DNA of 64,000 bases from Allium sativum (lineage: Eukaryota; Streptophyta; Magnoliopsida; Asparagales; Amaryllidaceae): positions 406,078,192 to 406,142,191 of the forward strand of contig CM060921.1 of assembly GCA_030737875.1 (NCBI GenBank), written 5' to 3'. The notes beneath the pieces were generated by a model. It had not been told where the DNA came from, ran no database searches, and saw nothing but the letters and a program-made list of their open reading frames with translations. Numbering within the stretch: position 1 is the first letter of the stretch; each line of letters begins with the position of its first letter. The translations under genes were made by a program, and so were the position numbers. This document shows, one piece after another, positions 35,304-47,620 of this stretch.

Positions 35304-38300
35304 TGTAACAACCCGGATTTTTGGAACCAATTTAAAATTTATTTTTAATTAATTTAAATAGAAATTAAATATTTTAGATGAATTATTTTGAGAATGAATG
35401 ATTCAAAATTAATTTAAAGTGAAGTTAAAACGTATAAATTTATTTTAATTATAAGATAAGCTTGAAATGGCGCGGTAGTTTGAAAATTCAATTTTTAATT
35501 TTAAATGAATGTACAGAATTCAAAATAAATATGATTTCAGTAAAACAAGAAACGTTAGAATCGATTTAATTATATCTTTCTTATGAATGTGAAAATTTTA
35601 GATTTCACTTTATAAATTATAAGTAATGTTTAAATTAAAATTTAGAATAGTTGCTATGGAATTTATATTTTTTTAATATTATATATAGCCCTTAAAAATA
35701 GCCATTTTGCAAACGACCTTCCTTTTCGACAAAATTAATTTTATTGGATCCAGAATGTCAAATTATTGTCAGGTTTAAAATTTCAACTCAATTAAAATTA
35801 ATATGTAAGCATAGTAAATTTAAACGCGTTTTCAATTTTAGTTTGAATTTAATAAGCTAGTTAAAAGGCCACTTTTTATATGGTCTCCAAATTTGATGAA
35901 ATTAATTTTGTTAGGACCGTATCGTCAAAACATAGCGAGATTTCAAATTTCATAATTTTTGGAGTCAGTGTGTGGCCCTAGTAAATTAAAATATGCGTTG
36001 GAATTTAATATTGAACGTTATATTAATTTATATTTTTGTTTTGATAAAAAATAATCGAAATAGTTGAATTAGCTTACGAAATATATCCCATTGTGTGCGA
36101 AATGGGGGTATTTGGTTAGGAACGACAGTCGTTTGGTTTGATTTGGAGTTCGAATGCAAAATCTCACGTTTACGTATTAAATAATAATAAAATATTATAT
36201 ATATATTCATTAAAAACCCTAGTTTCTCTCCCTCATAATTTTTGCGTGCCGCAGGAGCCTTTAGTGGCTAGAAACCTTTGAAATTAATTCGTCCATTTCC
36301 CCAAATCCATTCACTATTGTTGAAAATTTAGAACTACAAAACGATAGAGGGTAATGAGATCTAGGGTGTGAACAGTTGTGATGGAGTTTCATGTTGTAGA
36401 TCAAGAGCAATCATTGCTCATAAGGGAACCGTTCGTGCTCGATTTCTGGTGGCAATGGGGGTGCGAGTGGGCCCCAATTCACAGCATAGGGAGGCGTTGG
36501 TGAGGGCTTCAAGTGGCGCCTCCTGATCGTCGTCTGATGCCTCGAGCCGCGTGCGCCATGGAGCCCTAAATCGCGCTGATGGGTTCGAACAACCCAGGAA
36601 GATGACGAAGGGTTTAATACCCTTAATGACTGGATTTGTGACTAATGATGGTAACTAGCGTTAATATATAAATTAAATTATATAAATTCATGTTGAAATT
36701 TATAAGCTTATATCTTTTGCATATGGAAACAGAATTCGGTGATTTCAGGTGCGTTGGAATCACAATGACAAGCTCTTCATTATGGAACTGACGAGAACAG
36801 AAATGGAGCAAGTTGAATTACAAGTTAAATTAAATGCTCGTTTAATTTAGTTTAAAATTAAATCCTCAATGAAATACTAATGGAGTGGAAATCAAAGTAA
36901 GAACTCTCTCACTCAAACCATTTGTACAGTTATTTATTTTATAAATGAATATATAGATTGCCAGTGTTGGTTTTTAGCAGATTTAATTATCTCAAATTTG
37001 TATACGGTGCATGTTAACCCACCTCACTATTGTTTGAAACCCCATGGATGATGTGATTGACTATATTATGTTTTGTTTGTGGTGTTGAAATGTTTAACAT
37101 ATTAAAAATAATGTTAATATTATTATGGTAGTTGAAATTGTATATAAATATCCATTTATAATTTGAACAGTGGAAATTAGTTAATTTGAAAAATAACTCG
37201 AATTGAACTATTTATGATTAAATTCATGAATCATAAATGAATTTAAATGTTTTGTTGTTGGTTAAAAACCCCCACACAGGTCTTGGAATGATATTTGACT
37301 CACACATCTCCCTTGTGTGAAATCGCGGTGAATCGATTGATTGACAGATTTATATAAGCGTCAATTATTTGATTGAACATTATATGAAAATAAAATGCAC
37401 ACTGGATGTCATTTTGGATGTTGATAGTCATTTACGACTATTGTTGGATATATATGATGAGTGGAATCCATATAAATTTATTTTTATGGATATCGGTTGA
37501 ATATTATTCCAATCCGGAATAAATACGAATATTTTTATAATATAATATTCAATAAGATTGGAAGTTGATTTGTTGTCCGAATTTGGATGGGCATGAAAAT
37601 TTGAAGCTAAGTTAAGTATGTAAACGCTATTTTAACTCAAAAGAATTTTTATATCGATTTTATTCATTTTTATAATGAATATCGATAAGACTGAATTTCA
37701 AAATCAGACATTTTGAAAATATCACTATTTTGAGATTATAATAATATGAGATTTCCAGTTCAATTTAAAATTGAAATGGAAGTGAAATCGTTTTTAAAAG
37801 ACTTAATAAACGTTTTATAAAATATGTTTTAAAAGGAAATCGATGAAATATATTATATATATTTTAATGGCTTGAATAGAATGCGCCGCGCAGCGATAGT
37901 TCGCAAATTTCAACTATTGACTTCAAATTGACGTTACATGAGATCCGACCATCGGATTCTCCTAAAACAGGAACCGTTGGTTTCGTATCGAAATGATCTT
38001 TTCAATGAATATATGATATTTAAATTTGAAGGGTTAGATTTTAAAATATTTCCAAATCAATTTCAGAAAGGTCGTTATGGATGCAGTTCGGTGACCGATG
38101 TTGGAAACCAACTATTAGGGACTTAATAAAATTATTAAAAATATGAATAAATTATGTTAAGTCATAATAAATGATTTGGAAATATTTTGGATGAAATATT
38201 CCAATTTTGAAAAGATGAAAGATATTGTTATTCAAATGAACAAGTTAATAACTAGAATAATAATCCAATGATTTTTAGAAATAATAAATTGGATTTGTGA

Positions 38301-39727
38301 ATGGGTTTTTACATAACCAGGAATTCCACCATATAAATTGGAATGGATTTGAATGGTAATCATCTTCAGATAATTTGACATTAGATTCCATAATTGTACG
38401 GATATTGTTATTGGAATTTGAAAGATATTGATATTGTTATTCCAAAATGATACCTGTTAATTTCAGAATTTGGTACTGAGTATAAGTTGACATGATTTCC
38501 ATTTAAGATCTTATATTTAATATCAAATTGGATTTTGAGTTCGTTGTGAATGGTATCTTAGATAATACTATTCTTGAACCCATAAGTGAAAGGAATAAAT
38601 CTTTTAAATAAAATTTAGAGAAGTTTTCCAGCTTATTTAATTAAATTGGAGTTGAATGGAATTCAATTAATAATAATCGAGATGAGCTTCTATGAAGAAA
38701 GGCGTTTACTTTTATGGAATTTAAAAGGCTTTGCCATTATTCCATTTATAGTATTAGTCTGATACGGAAATTTATATCGATTATGAATTGTTCAAATTTC
38801 CGTGAAGATTCCATATTAAATAGAAGAGGATTTTAGGTTTATTGTGAACAGTGTTTTTACATAACATATGTTCTTTAACCCAAATAAAAACAAGATTAAT
38901 TTCCAAAAGTTGAATAATCATTAAATAATAATTTTTGAAGATTAAATCTGAACTAGAGTTTTAATGAATCTTTAATTAGATTAAATGCGAATAAGGTAAT
39001 TAAATTTACTGCATTTAAGAAATGTTTGAGATGGAGTACCCCCTACTTCCGCAGTTTTACTCCATGTGATAGTTAAATCTTTAATTAGATTTGAACGATA
39101 AATGATAATTAAATTTACCAATAACACGATGGGTATTAAATATGGCGTACCACCAGTTTTGCTCCGTGGGATGAATAGGTTGGAATTGGGATAATGAAAT
39201 GAATAATTACTTCAGCAAGGCTCGTCAATCCTAACTAGTTGATAAACCATAATTTGGTTTAAGTTGTGAAAAGATATAATAAAATCTTTTGAAATGATTT
39301 CCAAAGGAAGATTAAAGAATAAGTTTAAAAGAACTTATCTTTGATAAAATTAATGGGAACCTTTCCCCAAAGATGTGAATATTTGAATAAAACAATACTC
39401 TGGATTGCAATGAGATGTGTGCTGTCTTTGTGTATATTTACCACCTGGTTATAAAGATACGCCAGCATTCAGAAAGACCGGGTTTAACCCATTATGAATA
39501 ACTGTTACAATGACTAAAAGTCAAAAACATGAAGACGGTGGTTTGAAGACCGGAGACCTTCATATTGTTAGGATGATTGCTAATGTCTCGACTTAGGGTG
39601 TACATCCAAGACGAGGTAATAAGTGGTAATCGTCCAGACGTACTTGGAGATCGATCGGATATGCGAGGACATCTCTCCTGTATTGGGCATATGGGACGAG
39701 AAATAAGGTGCCTCAGGTTTCGTTCAG
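35304..39727 (+). mobile_element. Giant LTR copy C, 3'-truncated
   Basis: Plus orientation: starts TGTAACAACCCGG at 35304 and follows the order of A and B (reverse-complemented), including the block with GCGCCGCGCAGCG near 37883 and CGTCCAGACGTACTTGGAG near 39632. It stops at GTTTCGTTCAG (39727), where A would continue for another ~1.4 kb to its end; element D sequence begins immediately. It carries a TATA-like box and AAACCCTAG at 36195-36222. No protein domain is visible. Confidence 0.8.
36195..36222 (+). promoter_or_regulatory. TATA run and telo-box in giant LTR C
   Basis: TTATATATATATT (36195-36206) followed 8 bp later by AAACCCTAG (36214-36222) and a pyrimidine-rich leader. The arrangement parallels the chromovirus LTR (TATA then ACCCTAAACC). 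Telo-boxes sit near transcription starts of many plant genes; use here is inferred. Confidence 0.4.
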
Positions 39728-40218
39728 GTTTCAAAATTTAAACTGTTCCAATTTTTAATTGCAAAATTTTATTTGTATTTATTGTTCATTAATATATATT
39801 TTCAAAAGAATTGTCTGTTCACTTTTATTTCCTGTTTGTTCCTTTGAAATTAAAATTTATATTTTTTTTCTTTTATGTGCAATCAATATTTACTTTTTAA
39901 GAATTCAAATTCTTATCACTCCGCTTATCTCGAAACATAGGAGTGATGGAGTATCCCACATTCTTATTTTTACCTTTCTGTTCTACTGGTCCTTTAATCT
40001 CGTGAACATTCCTTAAATCTTGTGGAAATAAAGTTTATCCCATTTATTAATCCTTGAGCGTGCTTATTAGGCAATACCGTTTTCTACTCCTTCATCTTCT
40101 ACTTTTACAATTTCCAGATCCACTTCATTTCTTCTGAAATTTCATCGTCTGTTTTATTTCCCCTCAATTTCCATCGCTGTACAACAATACTCTCCATCGC
40201 ACCCCTCCCCTTGCCTTC

Positions 40219-40485
40219 ATGAAAAGCGCTGACACCCATCAACACCTCCCCACGCCTGCTACCGAGCCCGCTCCTCCACGACTCCACCTACAGCCTCCGA
40301 CCGCTCCCAGTAATCAAACCAACCGAGCCTCCAACCCTCCGTGCTCTCCTCTCCGACCAGTTCAACTACGTAAAGCCCAGTTTTCCGATGAAGACCCCTT
40401 TACCACTATGCTTTACCCAATCCCCTCCGCGTTTGAACCCTCGCCTCGCTCAACCCCTTGTCGAGCTCGCCAAACTCCCCACTGA
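40219..40485 (+). CDS. Pro-rich open frame in D 5' LTR, 88 aa
   Basis: No recognised domain. ATG 40219 follows a CT-rich, leader-like stretch. The frame is Pro/Thr/Ser/Arg-rich and lies in a GC-rich island. The 3' LTR copy (46731-46997) is the same length but has six amino-acid changes against one or two silent ones, so there is no sign of protein-level constraint since insertion. It is either a captured host exon in the LTR or chance; translation is unproven. Confidence 0.25.
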   Translation: MKSADTHQHLPTPATEPAPPRLHLQPPTAPSNQTNRASNPPCSPLRPVQLRKAQFSDEDPFTTMLYPIPSAFEPSPRSTPCRARQTPH

Positions 40486-41147
40486 CATGCTCCTTCCCCA
40501 CAACCGTGCCACTCCCAACTTCAACCCCAACTTTTTCCCCACGTGTGTGCGCTTGTTAGAATTGTGTGTTCTTTTGCGTGAGTAATTTACATCTATATCT
40601 ACATATTTATATTTATGTTAGTGTATGGGTTCTCTGTGTGTTTGATTTAATATTTGGGGTGTGTGTGTATGGTAATAAGTGTGTGTGTGTGTTCTTGTCT
40701 GTGTGTGATGAGTGTGTGTTCAGTGTGTTCTGTGTTTGTGTTTGCGTGAGTTTGGTGTATGTTTTGTGTGAGTTGTTTTGAAAATATTTTGGTATGAATA
40801 TAATTTATGATAACAAATAATATTTGCACTTCCAAAAATCTAAATCGAGTTTATTCGTTTTGATTTAAAATTTATTCTATTTTAGATTAACGTTAAATTA
40901 GTAGATAATATAATGATAAATTATTGATTTTGGAGTGTTTATACATATTTTATAACATCAAATGTTTTTGAGTGTTGACTGTGTGTGTTAAGTGTTTTTT
41001 TATAATATGTATTTATATATGTAATTGTGTTTGTGTGTAATGCTTGTTCCATGCGTGTGTATATATTGATTGTGTGGTGTCTTGGGTGATGTTTGTATGT
41101 GTATTTTAAATTTTATAATATATATAATAGTTATGTGTTTGTTGATT

Positions 41148-41187
<40 letters not shown>

Positions 41188-42457
41188 TGAAATGGTGGCG
41201 CGTGTGTGTTGATTTTTAAATATATATATATATATATTCAGTGTGTGTGTATATATATGAATATATATTTTTGTTGAATTTTTATTTTATTATTAATATG
41301 TATGTATATATATTTTAACGATTGTCTATATATGATATATAGTTTGCGAAGGTATATATATTTAATTGATTTTGTGAATTCTTTTGTGTGTGTGGCGTAG
41401 TGTATTTTGTATGTGCATTCCTGTTTGTGTGCATGTGTGGGTTCTGTGTATTGTTTTTTCTAGTGCGTGGTGCGTGAGTCATACTGTATGCGTATAGTTG
41501 TTGTAGTGAGTGTGTACTTTATAATACTGTGTGTAACTGCGTTTGTATTTGTGTGTATGTAATAAAAATTTATATTTTATAATAATAAATGTATTGTTTC
41601 AAATCTATTTGTTTTGAAGGAAAATTAATATATATGTATATATGTTATATATAATCTATAATATACAATCTTTAGGTGTGTTTTCTTGCGTGTGAAATGG
41701 TGTGGGTACAGCATTGTGTGCGTATATATTTGTGTTGAGTTTGTTTTGAAAATTTATTTGTTAAAAAAAATGGGTGTATATATATATATATATATATTTC
41801 TTTCAATGTTTATATATGCATACAATGATTTTAATGTATTTTGTGTGTGAGTTTTCATTGTATATTTATTATATATATATATAGTTTTTGGTGTGTTATA
41901 TAATATATAAATTTATAAAATATTTTGCTGTGTGTTGAACTTGGATTATATATATATGTTATGATTTTACCATTCGTATCAGAATATATATATAATACTT
42001 GTAAAAGTAAATGTTGTGTTTATATTTTAAGTCGGTTTGTGTTGAGTTTAAAGACCGTTATGAAACTCAGTAGCCTTACCGATCCTTTCAGACATTCCCT
42101 GGCCTCCTCTTATGAAAAAAATATTAAGTGATTATCGAGCTAAAACCATTCCTTTGTGCCTGGATACTGTCATTGCAATTCTGCATTCATATTTTGTCTT
42201 TAACTGTGCCACGAAAGGTGAGTTTATCTCACACCCGACTCACATTATTTCATAGATGTTAGATCAACTAAATGAACTGTTATGAAATGTATAGGATTGC
42301 CAGTAGAAATTGTTTGTTTAAAATGTACACTTTCATATGTGGCACGTTATTCATATAACATGTATGTACACTAATTATATATGACTATGATGTGGTTGAT
42401 GATATGTGATGATTTGTTATGTTGTAGATACCCCTAGTTTAGGAAAAAAACCACTAA

Positions 42458-42610
42458 GGGTTGAAATGATACATACCCGAATGAACATTAGATTAGGGAA
42501 AAATCGTTATGGGTTGAAATGATAGACCTGAACGATTTTTACTGAATTTGGGATTGCGGGTTGAAATGATAAACCCGTATAAATTTTGTAAATTGCGGAT
42601 TGAAATGATA
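42458..42610 (+). repeat. Four GGGTTGAAATGATA words in D LTR
   Basis: Copies at 42458, 42511, 42558 and 42597 (the last with GGATT), spaced 53, 47 and 39 bp; repeated in the 3' LTR from 60325. The even spacing and the 10-bp invariant core (TTGAAATGAT) suggest a protein-binding array or remnant of a tandem repeat. Confidence 0.6.
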
Positions 42611-44528
42611 AATATCTGTATCACTTGACCATAGGGTAAAAAATTATATACGGACACCGTTGGTCATGTTTTCAAATTAAATGATTTGGAAAATTTGATT
42701 GTAATAATATTAATTTAAAATCTTATATTTATATTTTTAAAGGTTTATACTTAAATTTTGTAAATTTTAAATTATATGTTTTAAAATGATTTTATGAGTA
42801 AAAATGTATTTAAATGCTTATTTAAGGTTTTACTTATAATTTATTTATTTTAAACTATATAATTTAATCATATATGTATTTTTAACTTTAAATTAATTTA
42901 TTATAATAAATTATTCTTTTTATACCTATTTCTAAATTATTTTAAACCTATGTATGTTTATAAAGCTATTTTCTATATAAATTTATAATTTAAAAATATA
43001 TTTTTAATGCTTATTTTACATATATTTTATAAACTTTAATAATACACTCAATAGGTGGATAAGTTTTGATTTTGAGATTTAAATTCGAGGTTTAATGGTT
43101 TAAATTTATATAACGATACTTGATTCAATGAATTTGAATTTGATTCAACTAAATGTGAATTTTGAATTGACTTAAATATTAAACTTTATAGGAAATGAAC
43201 GTGAACTGCGTAATTAACTGGAATTTGAATTTGTAAGTGACATGAATATATGAATTTGATTATAAACTGATTGAATGTGAATTGAAGTAATTTTATATAT
43301 AGAGTTGATTCATAAACTATTTGGTTTGAATTAAAGAACCTTTTAAATCAATTTATTTCAAGATATGATTTTATAAAATGGCTACGGTGTGAAAAATGTA
43401 AACGTTTGGTTGTTAAAGAGACCGGGATCAGATATTGTCATACTCTCTGCCAATACTGAAAACCACTTTAACAACTGTGTACGCGATGGAGTTCCAGAAT
43501 GAAGTAGGTTGATTTGGAGGCGATTACTGGATTTGAAGAAAGAGAACGATAATGGATATCCTTGACCTTCTAGTCATATTTAAAATGACTAAAACAGGGC
43601 TATACCGGACCAAGTGGGGTTAGCTACCTCCATCGGCAACACTTCTTCCTTTATTACTATAGTCCCTCGGTTTGATTGATTTGATTTGATGCGCATCCTT
43701 GATTTGGGAGTGTTGTCCGAGTTGTGCGGTAGTCGAGGCTATGCGTTACCCCCAGTCCGGGCGTGCAACTAGTATATTCATACTCTGGGCATTCCTCGTG
43801 TGCCTTGTTATATTATCATGATCGAGCCCCTACGATTTTGATTTAACGTTGTCGTATCACAGCGCATCCCTATCCGCCGACGTACCGGTGTGTTATATGC
43901 AAACTGTACGACAACAGTATAAACGGTGTAAGGGTAATAATGGTAATCCCGCTTACACTATTTTATTATGTTAAATTTAACTATAGACATTATTATAATA
44001 GCGTATTATATTATATATTATTAGTTAAACGGATCCTTAGAGGATGGTGATCTCAAACATCCTTTAAGTTACTGATGCATTTCATTGAACATTTCATTTA
44101 AGTTGATTTACGTCCATGAGAATGTTAGTCCTGATCCGAGTTGTTTGTTTTGCATCATTGCTCGGGTCAGATCGAGTATTGCAGTGTTGAGATTTCACCT
44201 TTTGAAGCTGGAGACTATTGATGATATCACCACTACCTGTTGATTCTGGCTATTTCTCCTTTGTATTAGAAATTCTTGTATTTAGACTTTCGCTGTATTA
44301 AATTTTGTAACTCTGATATTATGTATAAATTTTGACTTTTATTTAGTAGCTTCATGAACTACTACTGTATAATTTTATTTATTCCGTTGCGAGATATTCT
44401 GTTTTTCTGTGTCTGTGATTCTGTGATTTATTCTATTTACCTCAGAAGCTAATAACATTTTATCATTTCGAACGGTTCAAGTTGGTTTAATACTAGCTTG
44501 AAGTGGACGAAAGACGGTATGTTACATT

Positions 44529-44540
44529 TGGTATCAGAGC
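44529..44540 (+). other. Primer-binding site of element D
   Basis: TGGTATCAGAGC (initiator-Met tRNA) two bases after the LTR end at 44526. Confidence 0.92.
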
Positions 44541-45581
44541 TTTGATTTATCAAAGCTTCAGCCTATGAGGTATAAACTCATTAGAGATAGGGTAGTGATA
44601 CCCTAGAATGAGTGGAATCAGTTGCAGAATCCTTCTTGAGAGAGCGTATTTTAAAGTATAAATGGTTTTTAAAATTCGTTCTAAATACTTTTAGCAAATA
44701 TTTTCGAATAAAAATTTCATTTTCAAAATCTTTCCTTAAATTTCCTTTCCATTTGAATCCATCTTCCTCTGTAGATCATCTTTGATTAGGTTCTTTCGTT
44801 CATTTAGATTTTAACTCGAATTCTACAATTTATCCTTGTTGATAACAAGGTAAGAAGTAGAAGAAGAGTATAATTCTTCTAGCGAGCTCATTCATATTGT
44901 CTATTGCTTTAGGATTGGTATTTTGAAAGGTACTATAATGTATGATTTCTTGATATATTATTGAAATTTTGATATCTATATTCGTAAATAATATTATGTT
45001 TTGGTAATACCAAAATTTTGAAAAAATTTAATGTTTACACTTTAAGATTTTATAAACTATATATTTCGAATAAGATCTAAAGATGTAGATTTTGTAAGAA
45101 ATTGATTTTATCCTGATTGGATAATTTTGTTATCTATTTGATTTAGTAATAATATTGTTTGTATATTTATTAAGGATTGAGTTTGAATTTTTAATAAATA
45201 AATGAGTGGGGAGAGATAAAATTTTCCCTACTTAAATTTTTAATGATTTGAAATATATTATTTATAATATATGATTGAAAAAAATTATGTATATATTCTA
45301 TTTAAATATAAAAAGCTGTTTTTAGTACTTACCCAATGTTAAGGTTGGCCTATGAGATACCTAGTGATTTGGCTATACGTCTGATCAACGTATATGTTAA
45401 ATCCTATGTGTATTAGATAGATATAGAGTCACACTCTAGTCGCTTGAAAATGATTCTGATGATGACCGCGGCACCATCGATATCCGTTTTCAGGTTTCGA
45501 AAGTGGGATATATATATATATATATATATATTGCCAATCGAAATGTCGAGTGAATACTTAAAACTATTTTGAAATGTTTGG

Positions 45582-45612
<31 letters not shown>

Positions 45613-45719
45613 CTAAATATATATAGGTATGAAGATAAATATGAACCATTTGGTTTAAATATAATAATTATTTAATTACTATTTTCCTACCTCGTTCCTT
45701 TTCGGGGACAAAAATGTTT

Positions 45720-45732
45720 GAGTGGGGGAGAT
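45720..45732 (+). other. Polypurine tract of element D
   Basis: GAGTGGGGGAGAT directly before the 3' LTR start TGTAACAACC at 45733. Confidence 0.88.
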
Positions 45733-47591
45733 TGTAACAACCTCAATTTTTAGTATATTTTATTTAATGATTTAACTTTTTTTTATTTGTTTGGATTTTA
45801 TTTCATTTTATTTCGTCTATTTCTTGTTTGATTTGCAAAAAAATAAATAAAAATATTTATATTGTTTCCTTTATTTGCCAACACTGTTTACATTTTAAAG
45901 TTAAACATCCATTCCTTGATATTATTCCTTTCCTTACCTGGTTGTTAATTTCAAAGAAATTAAACGGTCATTTCCTTCCATTTATTTCCCTATGTTCATT
46001 CCTTTTGGTTCCTTATTTCCATTCGTTCACTTACGTTTCAATGGCAAGTTTCTATTTCCAAAACAGTCTTGTGCATTTTGAATTTCGAAACGTTTGATTT
46101 ATTTATTTATTTATTGCCAAAGCATTCGTTATCTTAAATAAAAAAAATTGTATTTCCTTTTATTTGTAAGCATTGATTACCTTTTTAATGTTCAGCGTCC
46201 GTTCCCTAGTATTAACGTTTTCCTTATACGTTCGTTGTTTCAAAATTTAAACTGTTCCAATTTTTAATTGCAAAATTTTATTTGTATTTATTGTTCGTTA
46301 ATATATATTTTCAAAAGAATTGTCTGTTCACTTTTATTTCCTGTTTGTTCCTTTGAAATTAAAATTTATATTATTTTTTTCCTTTTATGTGCAATCAATA
46401 TTTACCTTTTTAGAATTCAAATTCTTATCACTCCACTTATCTCGAAACATAGGAGTGATGGAGTATCCCACATTCTTATTTTTACCTTTCCATTCTACTG
46501 GTCCTTTAATCTCGTGAACATTCCTTAAATCTTGTGGAAATAAAGTTTATCCCATTTATTAATCCTTGAGCGTGCTTATTAGGCAATACCGTTTTCTACT
46601 CCTTCATCTTCTACTTTTACAATTTCCAAATCCACTTCATTTCTTCTAAAATTCCATCGCCTGTTTTATTTCCCCTCAACTTCCATTACTGTACAACAAT
46701 ACTCTCCATCGCACCCCTCCCCTTGCCTTCATGAAAAGCGCCGACACCCATCAACACCTCCCCACGCCTGCTGCCGAGCCCGCTCCTCCACGACTCCACC
46801 TACAGCCTCCGACCGCTCCCAGTAATCAAACCAACCGAGCCTCCAACCCTCCGTGCTCTCCTCTCCGACCAGTTCAACTACGTGAAGCCCAGTTTTCCGA
46901 TGAAGACCCCTCTACCACTAAGCTTTGCCCAATCCCCTGCGCGTTTGAACCCTCGCCTCGCTCAACCCCTTGTCGAGCTCGCCAAACTCCCCACTGACAT
47001 GCTCCTTCCCCACAACCGTGCCACTCCCAACTTCAGCCCCAACTTTTTCCCCATGTGTGTGCGCATGTTAGATTTGTGTGTTCTTTTGCGTGAGTTATTT
47101 ACATCTATATCTACATATTTATACTTATGTTAGTGTATGGGTTCTCTGTGTGTTTGATTTAATATTTGGGGTGTGTGTGTATGGTAATAAGTGTGTGCGC
47201 GTGTTCGTGTCTTTGAGTGATGAGTGTGTGTTCAGTGTGTTCAGTGTTTGTGTTTGTGTGAGTTTGGTGAATGTTTTGTGTGAGTTGTTTTGAAAATATT
47301 TTGGTATGATAAATTATTCGTTTTGATTTGAAATTTATTTTATTTTAGATTAACGTTAAATTAGTAGATAATATAATGATAAATTATTGATTTTGGAGTG
47401 TTTATACATATTTTATAACATCAAATGTTTTTGAGTGTTGACTGTGTGTGTTAAGTGTTTATTTTATAATATGTATTTATATATGTAATTGTGTTTGTGT
47501 GTAATGCTTGTTCCATGTGTGTGTATATATTGATTGTGTGGTGTCTTGGGTGATGTTTGTATGTGTATTTTAAATTTTATAATATATATAA
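45733..47591 (+). repeat. Element D 3' LTR, part 1
   Basis: The first 1859 bp of the 3' LTR, including the ~505 bp missing from the 5' copy. It is interrupted by the Helitron after ATATATATAA at 47591. Confidence 0.88.
46731..46997 (+). CDS. Pro-rich open frame in D 3' LTR, 88 aa
   Basis: LTR twin of 40219-40485, same length and start. Six residue differences from the twin. No domain recognised. Confidence 0.25.
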   Translation: MKSADTHQHLPTPAAEPAPPRLHLQPPTAPSNQTNRASNPPCSPLRPVQLREAQFSDEDPSTTKLCPIPCAFEPSPRSTPCRARQTPH

Positions 47592-47620
47592 CAAGTGCGA
47601 ACCCGTGCTTCGCACATGGG
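47592..47620 (-). other. Helitron 3' terminal hairpin
   Basis: On the minus strand the inverted repeat CCCATGTGC-GAA-GCACGGG (47602-47620; GTGC/GCAC stem with a two-base bulge, then CCC/GGG) precedes TTCGCACTTG. Such hairpins mark the end of rolling-circle transfer. The bulge looks like decay of a perfect CCCGTGC/GCACGGG stem. Confidence 0.8.

Larger units (their letters stand above)
39728..44526 (+). repeat. Element D 5' LTR (5'-truncated)
   Basis: Matches 46238-47591 plus 59063-62395. It contains a Pro-rich open frame (40219-40485), a TG-rich zone (about 40560-41850) with several (TA)n runs, four GGGTTGAAATGATA-like words (42458-42610) and a GC-richer block near 43430-43960. It ends GTATGTTACA at 44526. 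It provides the empty site of the Helitron at 41127/41128. Confidence 0.87.
44527..45732 (+). other. Element D internal region, non-coding
   Basis: 1206 bp from the 5' LTR end to the 3' LTR start: PBS, then AT-rich sequence with two (TA)n tracts (~45509-45530, ~45587-45612). No reading frame resembles gag or pol. The last ~40 bp keep the chromovirus-like pre-PPT. Confidence 0.8.

Noticed and set aside
40560..40835. Cys/Val-rich and Thr/His-rich frames in the TG-rich zone of the D LTR
   Set aside because: Simple TG repeats translate into such frames on both strands; no evidence of coding.
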